A DNA stretch of 64,000 bases, from positions 1 through 64,000 of the forward strand of contig JAQFVV010013295.1 in the NCBI GenBank assembly GCA_028023455.1, in the 5' to 3' direction. This stretch comes from Epiperipatus broadwayi. Its lineage: Eukaryota > Onychophora > Udeonychophora > Euonychophora > Peripatidae. A model generated the notes under the pieces. That model saw only the letters and a list, made by a program, of their open reading frames with translations, ran no database searches and had not been told where the DNA came from. This document shows, one piece after another, positions 1 through 11,536 of this stretch; positions within the stretch are counted from its first letter, which is position 1, and the number at the start of each line of letters is the position of its first letter. A program made the translations under genes and the position numbers.

Positions 1-1015
1 AAATAATATGCATCCCCTCATATTAAATTTACAATGGAGACAGAGTCTGATGGAAAACTCTCTCTTTTCTGATGTTCTAGTCACCAGAACACCAAATAGT
101 TTATCTTTTCTATTTACAGAAAGGATACACACACAGACAGATATTTACATTTTATCCTCATCATCACCCAACTCAGATAGTTTCTGTAGCCAAAACTCTT
201 TTAAATGAGCATTAATCTTTCAGATGACATACATCTGAAAGAAGAAATAAATCATATTAATAGTGTTTTATTAGCAAATAGTTATAATTACTAAATTTAT
301 AAAAAAAGCCTTATTTCACGCCCAAAATAGACAAAATAGAAAACAAAAAGATGATAAGTCAGCTATTAGATTGTGAAATTCCATATGTAAAAGGAACTAC
401 AGACAGTATCACTGAGACGTATATTAAAACGCTTATAATATAGATACAGCATTTTCTGCTCATCAAAAGATCACCAATATAATAAAAATTGCCTACATTG
501 AATCTAATTCTTCTCTGAATCTCATAGGTTCTATCAAATCTCATGTAAAAATTGTAAAGCTTCTACATAGGTAAGAGTAATCGTCATATCAGTGTTAGGG
601 AGAGATGAGCATGCTAATGCAGTTAAACAAACACTCATCATCATCAGCACTCTCACTCCATACTATAGATTCAGGTCATAAAATAGATTTTTCTAGTACC
701 AGGATCATATCCAGATGTGATAATCTCTACCAATGCAGAAATCAGAGAAGCCATTTGAGATACTTAAAAGGCCAGATTGTATCAATAAGCGAGATGATAC
801 GTGCAAACTTCCTCCTATTTGGAAAGATTTCTTTAAAAAACATTCTTAAATTTAACATTTTTGCTAGTGGTGGGATTTTTAATGTTTTATTCAAACCAGT
901 GATTGTAGCGCCTCTACAACCGTCTTTCTACCTTTTTATAACTCTGTGGATGGCTTGTGTGACCAAGTCGAAACGTCAGTATATTGATATTAAAAGTTTT
1001 TAACACGGATGAACC
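1..1015 (+). mobile_element. Penelope-like element, truncated and broken upstream copy
   Basis: This stretch parallels 2530-3520 almost base for base, but with about a dozen small insertions and deletions that break the frame, for example CATCCCCTCAT for CATCCTCAT and an extra G near 596. It starts at the window edge inside the region after the reverse transcriptase, covers the decayed GIY-YIG endonuclease region (about 500-620) and runs to the element's 3' end (AACACGGATGAACCCGC, about 1003-1019). The longer copy follows directly. A partial unit ahead of a fuller one is the pseudo-LTR arrangement of Penelope-like elements. The indels make it non-coding; some may be assembly errors. Confidence 0.85.
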
Positions 1016-2196
1016 CGCAAAATATGTATTTTATATATTTAACCCGTGCAAATCTTCGTTTTAACATTACTAACCTCTACGGGGAGGAAATTTTTAAACA
1101 GCTTCTATATTTGAAAGAACGTGAGTAAGAAATGTAAGTTACTTTGTACTATCTTTTTGTTAGCGTGCAAAAATCACAACGTTATACCCACTTGCTAAAA
1201 TTGTGTTTCACACAAGAACAATTATAATGTTAATAAAATTCTAAGGAAAACTAGCAATATTATTTTAAACTTTTTATTAAAGAAATCGGAAAAAAAAATT
1301 TATCAAAATTGATAAAGTATTGTTACATTTACGTTACCCCTTAGTAACAAATACATCCTTACTGTGGACTGTTTGATCAGATGTGCTGATCGTTTAAAGA
1401 TTCGGAATTGTAACAGCAAAGTAAAAGAAAAATTGCAATGCTAATTAGAACACAATCCCCAAACATTATGTATCCAAATCAAAAACCGTTTACAATTTAT
1501 CTAAGAAAGCCCTCTCTACAGATGAAATTTCTGGCTTTAGGAAATAGGTTTCCAATTTTGCTTTAACACCTTCCCGATACCTTTTGAGAAAATTGTTCGT
1601 AAATAGTTGAATCAGCTCTCGATAAAATTGATTCTACATCGGCTGATTGAATAGAGCTGAGATTTGTAATATTTTAAAAAAAGCTAAGCTTCCTAAAAAT
1701 AATTTTTCAAAGAAAGAAAGACAAGCATTAAATAATATAAAATCGGACAAATCAATTGTTGTACTAGTTTACAAAGGTAATGTCACAGTTGTAATGGATC
1801 GGACATTTACCATAATAAAATTTTAGATCTGCTTAATGATAAAACTTATAAACTATCAAAAAGAGATCATACTACATATTTGGAAAAAACAACAAAAGCT
1901 ATTATTAATAAATCACCTATTGAAACAGAGATAAAAAATAAAAATAATCCTCGTGTGAAAAATCTTGTGTCTGTCCAGAATTTTATGGACTTCAAAAGAA
2001 TTCCACCGACCAGATGCCCCTCTTCGTCCAATAGTAAGTGCACATGGTTCTCCAACTCATATTTTAGCTAGATACTTACTGATTTATGAACTACAACCCC
2101 ATCTATTAAATCATATATTAAAAACTCTCTTCATTTTATTTCTGTTTTAAAAAGTTTAAAAATTAATGCTAGTGACATTCTGGTCAGTTTGATGTC

Positions 2197-2520
2197 GTGT
2201 CTTTGTTTACAAACATTCCAATTGATGAAGCTTTAAATATAATCTCACAACGTTGCAATTTACCAGACCATATTATTGCTTTGATTAAACATTGTCTCTT
2301 AAATACATATTTTGTATACAATGGACAGCATTACAGACAAGTTTTTGGTACTCCTATGGGCTCACCTATCTCAGGAGTAATAGCTGATTTATTCATGGAA
2401 TATATAGAAACTCGTGCTTTAGAATCATCATCTTTAAAACCTCTCATTTGGCTCAGATACATAGATGACACTTTTGTCATATGGCAACATGGAAAAAATA
2501 CATTAGATGATTTTTTCTAG
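2197..2520 (+). pseudogene. PLE reverse transcriptase fragment
   Basis: Open segment of the PLE reverse transcriptase palm. It contains the first catalytic region (SLFTNIPIDEA), the PMGSPISG loop and the YIDD metal-binding motif at 2458-2469, followed by TFVIW. The reading ends at an artificial stop because one T appears to be missing from the T run just upstream; with that base the frame would lead into the segment that starts at 2532. PLE reverse transcriptases are most similar to telomerase and prime at nicks. The fragment is part of a dead copy. Confidence 0.85.
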
Positions 2521-2531
2521 ATTTAAATAAT

Positions 2532-3308
2532 ATGCATCCTCATATTAAATTTACAATGGAGACAGAGTCTGATGGAAAACTCCCTTTTCTTGATGTTCTA
2601 GTCACCAGAACACCAAATAGTTTATCTTTTTCTATTTACAGAAAGGATACACACACAGACAGATATTTACATTTACATTCTCATCATCACCCAACTCAGA
2701 TAGTTTCTGTAGCCAAAACTCTTTTAAATAGAGTAATTAACCTTTCAGATAACACACATCTGAAAGAAGAAATAAATCATATTAATAGTGTTTTATTAGC
2801 AAATAGTTATAATTACAAATTTATAAAAAAAGCCTTATTTCAAGCCCAAAATAGACAAAATAGGAAACAAAAAGATGATAAGTCAGCTATTAGGATTTGT
2901 GTTCCATATGTAAAAGGAACTACAGACAGTATCGGACGTATATTAAAACGCTATAATATAGATACAGCATTTTCTGCTCATCAAAAGATCAGCAATATAA
3001 TAACTAAGCCTAAGGATTCAATCCCTCTTGAATCTCATGGTGTCTATCAAATCTCATGTAAAAATTGTAAAGCTTCTTACATAGGTATGAGTAATCGTCG
3101 CATCAGTGTTAGGAGAGATGAGCATGCTAATGCAGTTAAACAACACTCATCATCATCAGCACTCTCACTCCATACTATAGATTCAGGTCATAAAATAGAT
3201 TTTTCTAGTACCAGGATCATATCCAGATGTGATAATCTCTACCAATGCAAAATCAGAGAAGCCATTGAGATACTTAAAAGGCCAGATTGTATCAATAAGC
3301 TGAGATGA
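2532..3308 (+). pseudogene. PLE connector and GIY-YIG endonuclease domain
   Basis: A 258-residue open reading that continues the PLE protein after the frameshift. The first half (LPFLDVLVTRTPNSLSFSIY and YRKDTHTDRYLHLHSHHHP) is the conserved region behind the reverse transcriptase. The second half is a GIY-YIG nuclease: GVYQISCKNC, SYIGMSNRRISVRRDEH with the Arg used in catalysis, then the conserved downstream SGHKIDFSSTRII and NLYQCKIREAIEI. CKNC is part of the extra Cys motif found in endonuclease-positive PLEs. The stop after KRPDCINKLR is probably the native C-terminus. Confidence 0.88.
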
Positions 3309-3595
3309 TACGTGCAAACTTCCTCCTATTTGGAAAGATTTCTTTAAAAAACATTCTTAAATTTAACATTTTTGCTATTGGTGGGATTTTTAATGTTTTA
3401 TTCAAACCAGTGATTGTAGCGCTCTACAACCGTCTTTCTACCTTTTTATAACTCTGTGGATGGCTTGTGTGACCAAGTCGAAGCGCCAGTAGTAATGGTA
3501 TTAAAGTTTTTAACCACGGATTAAAGCCAATCAACATTTAGACAATCCAAATATCATTAACAATCAACAATTTCAAACTGTTGTCAAGGCAACCT

Positions 3596-3598
<3 letters not shown>

Positions 3599-3666
<68 letters not shown>
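3599..3666. repeat. (TA)n microsatellite
   Basis: About 34 uninterrupted TA units between the PLE 3' flank and the LINE fragment that follows. The tract may have served as an insertion target for one or both elements. Confidence 0.97.
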
Positions 3667-3669
<3 letters not shown>

Positions 3670-4590
3670 TATGATACTGGAAAAATCAATATTGAGAAAG
3701 GTGTAAGACAAGGTGACTCCATATCTCCAAAACTCTTTACAGCAGTGCTGCAAGAAGTATTTTGTGGATTAAAATGGGAAACTAAAGGAGTGAAAGTAAA
3801 TGGAGAGTATTTAAGTCATTTAAATTTCACAGATGATGTAGTTGTTTTTGCAAATAATGTTTCAGAGCTGCAGGAAATGTTGCAGGAGTTAGCAGATGAA
3901 AGTAGAAAAGTAGGACTAAAGATAAATGTTAAAAAGACTAAAGTAATGTTTAATCGATTTGCTCAAAATATGAAAATAAAGATTAATTATGAAGAATTAG
4001 AAGAAGTTAACAGTTACAAATACCTTGGTCAGATTATTAATACAGATGGAAACATAATGGAGGAAATTAATCATAGAATTAAACTTGGTTGGAGTGCTTT
4101 TGGTAGAAATAACTTGATACTAAAAGGAAATATGCCTATGTGTTTGAAAAGGATGGTTTTTAACAAATGTGTTTTACCAGTTCTTACTTATGGATCTGAG
4201 ACTTGGACACTTAATAGAAGAGCAATACAGAGACTTCAGACCACTCAAAGGAGTATGGAGAGAGGTATGTTGGGAGTAACAAGAAGAGATCGAAAACGCA
4301 ATGTATGGGTAAGACAACAAACAGGTATTACTGACCGTATTGAAAAAATTAAAAGATTGAAATGGAGTTGGGCTGGACATATTGCTAGAAGAGATGATAA
4401 TAGATGGACAATTGACATTTTAAACTGGATTCCAAGAGATTGTAAAAGACCCAGAAAGAGACCACATGTGAGATAGATGGATGAAATAAGAAAATGTGCA
4501 GGGGTGTTGTGGAGAAGAGAAGCTAAAGATCAGAGAAGATGGATTAAACTTCGAGAGACCTTCATCCTGCAGTGGATTGATAATGGTTGA
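3667..4590 (+). mobile_element. RTE/jockey-like LINE, 3' half (reverse transcriptase and C-terminus)
   Basis: 5'-truncated non-LTR retrotransposon. The reading is open from about 3667 to 4473: GVRQGDSISPKLFTAVLQEV, then LNFTDDVVVFANN with the catalytic residues as FTDD (3826-3837; FADD is usual), GLKINVKKTKVM, YKYLGQIINTDG, LPVLTYGSETWTL, and the C-terminal KRLKWSWAGHIARRDDNRWT. A TAG at 4474-4476 replaces the expected Trp in RWMDEIRK; the frame then continues to ETFILQWIDNG (about 4588). The end runs into TGATGATATATATAT, consistent with the short simple-repeat tail of such LINEs. The exact clade was not determined. Confidence 0.9.
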
Positions 4591-7500
4591 TGATATATAT
4601 ATATTGTACCCTTTTGTTTAGGTAAGGATGGATTATTTAGATCAATTTACTGGAAAATTTTAAATTTCAAATTTAAGTAAGGGAATGATGTATGTTATGT
4701 GTTGATGATCTTTTAATAATCTAGTTAGGGCAAGTAAAATAGTTGATGTATAATATTGTGTTAGTATATGAAAGAAAACAGTTAACTAAAAATCATTATA
4801 AGATTGTATGGTTGGGAAAACTGGCCATAATAAATACTGATTTAATAAGACTTATAAATAAATGATTAAAGTAAATTTTAAAAGTAGTAATTTAAAGTTA
4901 AACGAATAAACTATTTAATAATAATAATTGTATTTAGTAGTTATATTTAAAAATCATTTAATTAAGAGTAGTAATGTGGGACAAGTGCATAGTTAATTTT
5001 ATAATATTGGAATAATTATTTTAAATTTTGCTATAATATTATTTTTATGTAATATTTTGTAAATTAAATTATTTATTTTATTTTTTGGTTAAATTATTAG
5101 CATCTCATGTATTTTTGTAAACCACGTGATGTGTAAATGTTTACACGTGCGCTTGCAAATTTTTTAATAAAGTAAAACTATTTTAAAATTCTAATATAAG
5201 TTTTAAAAAGATCGGATGTGTCTATCCCAGAATAAAATAATATTATCTGTTATCAATATTAAATTGGATCTTTAAAGTGAATATAATAAATAAAATCAGA
5301 TTTGTGTTTTATTTTGAAAATAAATATGTTTTGTTTAAAAGAAGGATAGAAATAGTAATAAATAGTATAATGTGATTTTTAAAAGTTATTTTAGAGTATT
5401 TATTAAGTGTAAATAAAATATGAAAATTAATTAAGTATTAAATAATATGATAAAAAATAAATATTTAGTAAATTATTATTTGTTTTAACTTTAACTAGCA
5501 TTGTTTTCCCAGAGTCCTTGGGAATAAACATTGTTTAATTTGGCCAATAAGATGTGGAGTAGGCTTGAATATATAAGAGCTGCACAGATTTTGCAGATTG
5601 CTATTATTTTAATTTTTACTATCATTGTTACTGTTACTGCAACTTTAGTTAATTACGTATATTAGTAATAGTCAATTTTTATTATTTTAAATTATAAAAA
5701 GAAGGGATATTTATTCATTATCATAAGATTGTGATATGGAAATGTGTGGCTAAAAATTAAGTAATTCCTTACTTGCTGATCTATTTCATCTAATTTAACA
5801 TCAACTTAAACATGGAGAAGTCGTCACTGAATTTAAATTTATTGATGGAAATATTGAATTATTATTTTCCCACTAGGCACATAATTTTGCCTATGTTGAG
5901 CAGTCATGCTAATTTAATAGTAAATTTAATAGACAGAACTTCACGGAAAAGATTCAGAAAAGCTCGTCAGAGATGGAAAGAAAAAAATATGAAATTTTAT
6001 TCTGAAAGCTATTTTAAAGTAGAATAGTTTTTTTTTAAAAAAAAACTGTTAATGTAAAATAACAATTATTTAAGATGCTGAAATATTTCTTTATGAAGAA
6101 ATATTGAAATTGATTTTTGAAAAATATAATTTTTTTTTTAAAAAATTTAAAATGAAGATTATTGGTAAAATAATTTATATTACATTGGAAAAATCTTCAA
6201 AATAATAGTTGTTGTATGCTCGACCTACAGAATATATTTGGAAAAGTATTTATAAAGATATCTAAAACTATAATAATACATACTACAAATGCCGTGTTGT
6301 ATCCAGGAACATTGACCTGTGGGAAATTTAACTGAAAGCAGTAAAGTTTTTAGAAGATATCTGTCGTAATAGAGGATTAAAAATGCATTTAATAATTACG
6401 TTGAAAATAAAAGCAGGACCCTGAATTATTTGTATTGCAGTAGGAATATTTTACAAGTCGACTTACTTTTGTTTATTTTCTTTATTCTTAAAAAGAATCG
6501 TCGGACATGTCGTAAAAGGGGAATTATTGGAGCATGCATGGGGTTTTTTTTGTGTTAAAGGAAGATGTTTTGTCAACAAATGCTGCAGGAGGGAAAGAAC
6601 ATTTTCCATAATGAACTTTGTCAGAGTTTCTTTTCGTAATATAATTTTAAATCTTATTTTTACTAACTTTTATCATAATCTTTATAAAATAGAAAAGGGT
6701 AGAAACATAAAACATTAAATTATTTACTAACCTAGTGATTAATTATTATAAAAAAGTCTTTAATAATTTTAAAAAAAAAAGAAGTTTAATATTTTAAAGT
6801 ATGACGAAGTGGAATGAGTGATATTTAAATAATGTTTTTTATTTAGTTCGTGATCCAGAAATATTAATGGAATAATCGACAAGGAAGACATATTATTGAT
6901 GGTAATAATTATAAAAGTATTGATCATTTTATTATGTATTTTATTATTGTATATTTTAGTGTGGATGTATAAAATGAGTATGAAAAAACACAATACATAC
7001 ACATAGTTTATAATTTGTTTATTCATGTTAAAAATATGCATACTTTTAGTAATATTATAAGTACATTTTAATATAAGGGAAATATAAGTATATGATTCTA
7101 TTATAACTGAATTTAATGTTTATTTTAAGTGATCAAAATGATAAACTGGGATATCGATACTGATTGTTTGTATTTATGTGTAAAGTTACTAAAGGATAAA
7201 ATAATCTTTTCTTATCGATTGGTTAGATGGTTATTTCAGACATGAATTTATTTATTGTTATAAGAATGTAAGAATAGATTTAGCAATGTAAGCTTGGTAT
7301 TAAGTTAAATGGGACCAAGATAATATTTTAGGTAGGATTTGTTTATATGGGAATAAGTGTAAACAATAGTGGTTATTGTGCAAGTATAAATAACTTAGCC
7401 CTATAACTTGTATATGTTCATGGTAGTGTTATTTTCTGTATGTTGAAGTTGTAATGTTCCATAGAGCTGAATAGATAGCTTGGACATTATGTTTATTAGT

Positions 7501-9352
7501 AGAGGTGATGAACTAAAATAGTCATACCTTATTTATGATTCACTGTGACCATGATGGTTATTTAATAGAAGTGCTATTAAATTAAAATCTAATTTATTCC
7601 ATATACCTACTTGTATATTTACTATTGATATTGCTTTGGATTGCTTTGTAAAAGATAGTATTTCAAAATATGAAATGCTGAATAGGTTTAGAGTGCAGAA
7701 TTGTTATTAAAGAAGATAAGATGGGTTATATTGTTTTAAAAGTAAGGATATGAATAAGGGTAAAAAGTACAAGATTATAACTTGTTAATAAGGAATCATA
7801 AACTTTTTTATGTTTGGGACTCATTATTATTTATTACAAATAAATAAATGATGAATGAAATGTGTTTTTTTTTAAAGATATTATTTAATCATTAAGTTTT
7901 AAAAAAATTCAATTTTAATGCATATTTTTACAAGTAAAAGAAATATAAATAAATCATATTTGAAGAATATAAGTGATCATAATTTTATATAAAAATTATT
8001 TTATAATGATAACACATCAATACTTACATTTATTTGACATTACATTGATGAGTAATAAGCAGTTTAGATTAATGGATATGTTATTGGTTAAAATTATTTA
8101 CATTATGAATAGGTTAGGAATAATTATATGAGATAATAAAAGTATTTTAAAAACCAAATAATAAATAATAAAAGTATATTGAATTAATAATTTAAATAAT
8201 ATTTTTTGCAATGTAATAATTTAAAGAAACGTAATGGAGGCCATAAAGATATTATGGTAATATTTTAATAATAAGAATTGTATAAAGCAATTTTTTTTTT
8301 TGTATCTGATATTTTTTATTATTTAATTCATTTTTTTTGTGAGATTACTTAAATGGGAGTAAAACAAAGTTCATTCATATTGTATATAATGTATATAATT
8401 TATTGCTAAAGTTTATTAATAAATTTGTTAAGTTTTGTTTATAAAGCTTGTGTCGACTCAATTTCTTCACATCACAATTACATAATCACAGATAATTAGA
8501 ATTAAGACACGATATTTGCACAACATAAATAAAGTTATTATTTAAGAGTTATAATGTTTTATTGATATGATTTTCATTAAAGAAATTTCATTTATTATAT
8601 CATTATGATGGTCATAGAATAACCACAGAATATTTACACAGAATTATATTAATAATGATTGCTACATATTCTCAGATTATAAGATCATACCATATATGTT
8701 TATTTAAGATGCCAGATGGATAATAGAAGATTATATTACATTATTATTATTATTTGTTATACATGATCAATATTACAAGTAGAAAAGATATGAGATTAAA
8801 TTATAAATTGAATATTAGTATTATTATTTTATTATTATTAGTATTATTTAGATGTATTAGGAGTGATATTAAATCCCTTATCATACTTAATTACAAAAAT
8901 TATAATTATTTTAGAATTATTTTAAAAGAACCTGAGATAACTTGAGCTAAATCATTTTAATAGAGATATTCAGATTAATTTATTAAGAGTAATTTACTTA
9001 ATTAATTTTGATTAAAGATGTAGGAGTATTATAGATTTATTGTTTAAGTAATAAGAGTAAGGATAGTATTCTTATGCCATTGAGGTGATATCTTGTGGGA
9101 TATTGGCTTAATGTATTCGTTTTGCCACTTGTAAACTCACTTCATAGTCTCATGATTTTTATTAGATATTTATTTATTTAAGTTAAGAAACAAAACCATA
9201 TTATTATTTGTTAATTTGAACTAATTAATAATAGATAGTATTAAATAATATAGTTATTATTTATTAGATACCTTTTAAAAGTGAACATAGTTATTTGTTT
9301 GAGCTAGACCAATTTATTATTATTACATATTTCCTGGAAGTGAGGGTACAAG
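4591..9352. other. Gene-free, AT-rich stretch with G-over-C bias on the + strand
   Basis: About 4.8 kb without recognisable coding sequence. Open frames at 5812-6027, 6527-6718, 6769-7041 and 8754-8945 are short and of low complexity. In four sampled 60-base lines (6781, 7021, 7261, 8221) I count 44 G and 12 C. A promoter-like CCAAT and TATATAAG pair lies at 5540-5580. No LTR, terminal repeat or domain was recognised. Confidence 0.5.
5538..5605 (+). promoter_or_regulatory. Possible core promoter (CCAAT box and TATA box)
   Basis: GGCCAATAAG near 5540 is followed about 30 bases later by AATATATAAGAGC, with an A/C-containing start-like segment (GCTGCACAG) a little downstream. The spacing would suit a + strand RNA polymerase II promoter, possibly of a decayed retroelement. 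No confirmed transcript or protein follows. In DNA this AT-rich, TATA-like strings arise by chance, so this is only a candidate. Confidence 0.2.
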
Positions 9353-9387
9353 ATATATATATATATATATTATATATATATATATAT
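9353..9387. repeat. (TA)n tract
   Basis: TA repeat with one phase change in the middle (TATATTATATA). It sits close to the point where the base skew of the + strand changes sign. Confidence 0.9.
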
Positions 9388-10394
9388 TGGAATTGTTTAG
9401 TAAAATTAAAATATTTGTTTGTGTACTTTTATAATTTATAGTTTAAATGTTGATATGTTAATTACTACTATTATCAATAATGATATTAGATTATTTTTAA
9501 TTGCTTACTTAATCATCTAATGTATTCATTAAAAATAGTATTCCTATTAACGGTACATTAATTTACATTCTACACCAATATGATATATATTTGTTGAATA
9601 TAAAATCTAGTGAAGTCTTTTCAGATATTCTATTCTATTTGCATTAACAGCAGATATTCTACATCATTCTACTCTGGAAAAATTTATGTTAATATAATTA
9701 ATCAATGAATATCTGTTGATAATAAAAAAAGATCCTCAGACTAATTTCTGGCAACTGATCTTCATAATGAGAAACATCAGCTTGCACACACACAAGCATA
9801 TCAATCTTCCAACTTTATTTCTTTAAAAATACTCCTACTTTTTAATGACTTAAAAATGTCAAAAGTTTGACCTCAAACCAACTAAGTTCTAATTAGAAAT
9901 ATCAGTTAAATGCTAACTATACAAATTTTTTCATCTTAGTTAAATGTTATGAAGTATTACTGTTCTCAGTTCACATACTAAATATAAATCAGGAAAGTCA
10001 CACCCACCCTGTCTAAATCTGTGATTTTAGCTATTAACAATTTAAAAAAATATTAAATAACAACATCAAAAATTCATAATAATAAAAAAATTCTAAAAAA
10101 TTTTATTTTTTAAATATGTTTAAAATGCATATAATATATGATTCACTATTATCTATGAATTTCAGTGTCCAGACTGGACTAGTCAGCTATCCAAGAGAAA
10201 CATCATTTTATACATAATGTAATGCTGTGAACAGAGTCTGAACAAATCTTTCAGCAATACAATGCATAAAATGATAAGCCTTTAGTGAGATATTAAAAAT
10301 TGTTGTAAAAAACAAGTAATAATTAAATAAAGGAATAAATGCATTGATTAAATAGTACTATTTTAGAATGTGAATGTAAATATGTGCATGCATG

Positions 10395-10451
<57 letters not shown>

Positions 10452-11138
10452 AATGCTTTACTTGGATTAAATAAAGCAAAAATAAAAAATAAAACTTCTT
10501 AAAAATAAATAAAAATGAAATAAGTTTAATTCATGTAATGTTACTTTAATAAAAAAAATAAAAAAAAGCTTAAGATAACTTTAAGTTATATAACTATATT
10601 TAAAAAAAAAAAGAAAAATTGATTAGCTTTGTATATAACAAAAAATGAATCTACAAATCTATTATGCAATAGTAATTAAACCAAAAAGATAAGAATAAGG
10701 AATTCATTAATCTATTATTCAGTATTATATTTTTAAAAAAAAAGAAAAAAAAAGTTTAAAAAAATACTTTACTTTGTGGCTATATGATGATTATGATATT
10801 GTTATAAAGATATTGAAATCATGCTCAGCTTACTATATTAAATGAATAATAATTCCATTTTACTTTTCACTTCCTATAAGAATTCCATTTTAAGCTTTTC
10901 TTAATTTTCTGCCTCCAAAGCGTTTAATCTCAATTTCAAAAATTTAAGTAAACAAATGATGAACCCACATTGTTTCTCACTAGACTGAGTGATTTTAAAA
11001 AAATCAGTCTAGAATTTGCCAGCAGAGAGAACTGAATAATTAAAAAGACCTGTCTGTGGAAATTTACTTTTACTCTCCTAGATTCAAGAAAAATCATTTT
11101 TCTATTTGAATTATAACTCTTGTTTAGTTATATATATA
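9388..11138. other. Gene-free AT-rich DNA with a TA/GA microsatellite
   Basis: No coding sequence was recognised. C exceeds G on the + strand, the reverse of the preceding 4.8 kb. A compound (TA)n(GA)n microsatellite lies at 10394-10450. A-rich stretches at 10540-10620 and 10735-10760 resemble old poly(A) tails, but no retroelement body was identified. Confidence 0.5.
10394..10450. repeat. Compound (TA)n(GA)n microsatellite
   Basis: About nine TA units followed by roughly nineteen GA units with one AAAG interruption. Confidence 0.95.
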
Positions 11139-11536
11139 TATATAATTAAATATTTATACATGCAGTAATCAGATATATGTAAAGTATAATTTTAAAAATT
11201 TTATCCACTTAGGAGCGCTTTTGACTATCCTCATAGTCTTTGCAACTAACATTTTGAAAAGCTAACCTTCCCACAATTCTGTGATCTTAATGTTTGCTGC
11301 CTGTCTGTTAATTAAATCATGTTTCTATTTGTACATGACTTAATTAACAGGCAGACAGCAGACACTGAGATCATAGAATCGTAGGAAAATTAGCTAATTG
11401 TGGGAAGGTTAGCCTTTCAAAGTATTAGTTGACAAAGACTATGAGGATAGTTGAAAGCGCTTCTAAGTGGATAAAATTTTTAATATTATACATTACATAT
11501 ATCTGATTACTATATTTATAAATATTCAATTATATA
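11139..11536. repeat. Palindromic MITE-like element (long inverted arms)
   Basis: Two arms of about 180-200 bases in inverted orientation surround a loop of about 12 bases (11322-11333). Matching blocks include TTTTATCCACTTAGGAGCGC with its inverse at 11450-11477, CTATCCTCATAGTCTTTG, GCTAACCTTCCCACAATT, and CTGTCTGTTAATTAA next to the loop. The outer ends are AATATTTATA-type AT sequence next to TA tracts. No coding capacity; transcription would give a near-perfect hairpin. The superfamily is unknown. Confidence 0.85.

Larger units (their letters stand above)
1016..3520 (+). mobile_element. Penelope-like element, near-complete but frameshifted copy
   Basis: A unit of about 2.5 kb following the truncated copy. 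Coding similarity begins near 1494 (NLSKKALSTDEIS), with the PLE N-terminal region at 1680-1900. Reverse-transcriptase landmarks are RPIVSAHGSPTH (about 2021-2060), SLFTNIPIDEALN (from about 2200), GTPMGSPISGVIADL (about 2348-2392) and the catalytic YIDD (2458-2469). A one-base deletion in a T run near 2511-2516 shifts the frame. The C-terminal part is open at 2532-3308 and holds the GIY-YIG endonuclease (GVY 3039-3047, CKNC, YIG 3084-3086 end). Several frame breaks also lie upstream of 2200. It is judged inactive. Confidence 0.9.

Noticed and set aside
5812-6027. A 71-codon + strand open frame after the promoter-like site
   Set aside because: Position is suggestive, but the reading has no recognisable domain and several short frames of this size are expected here.
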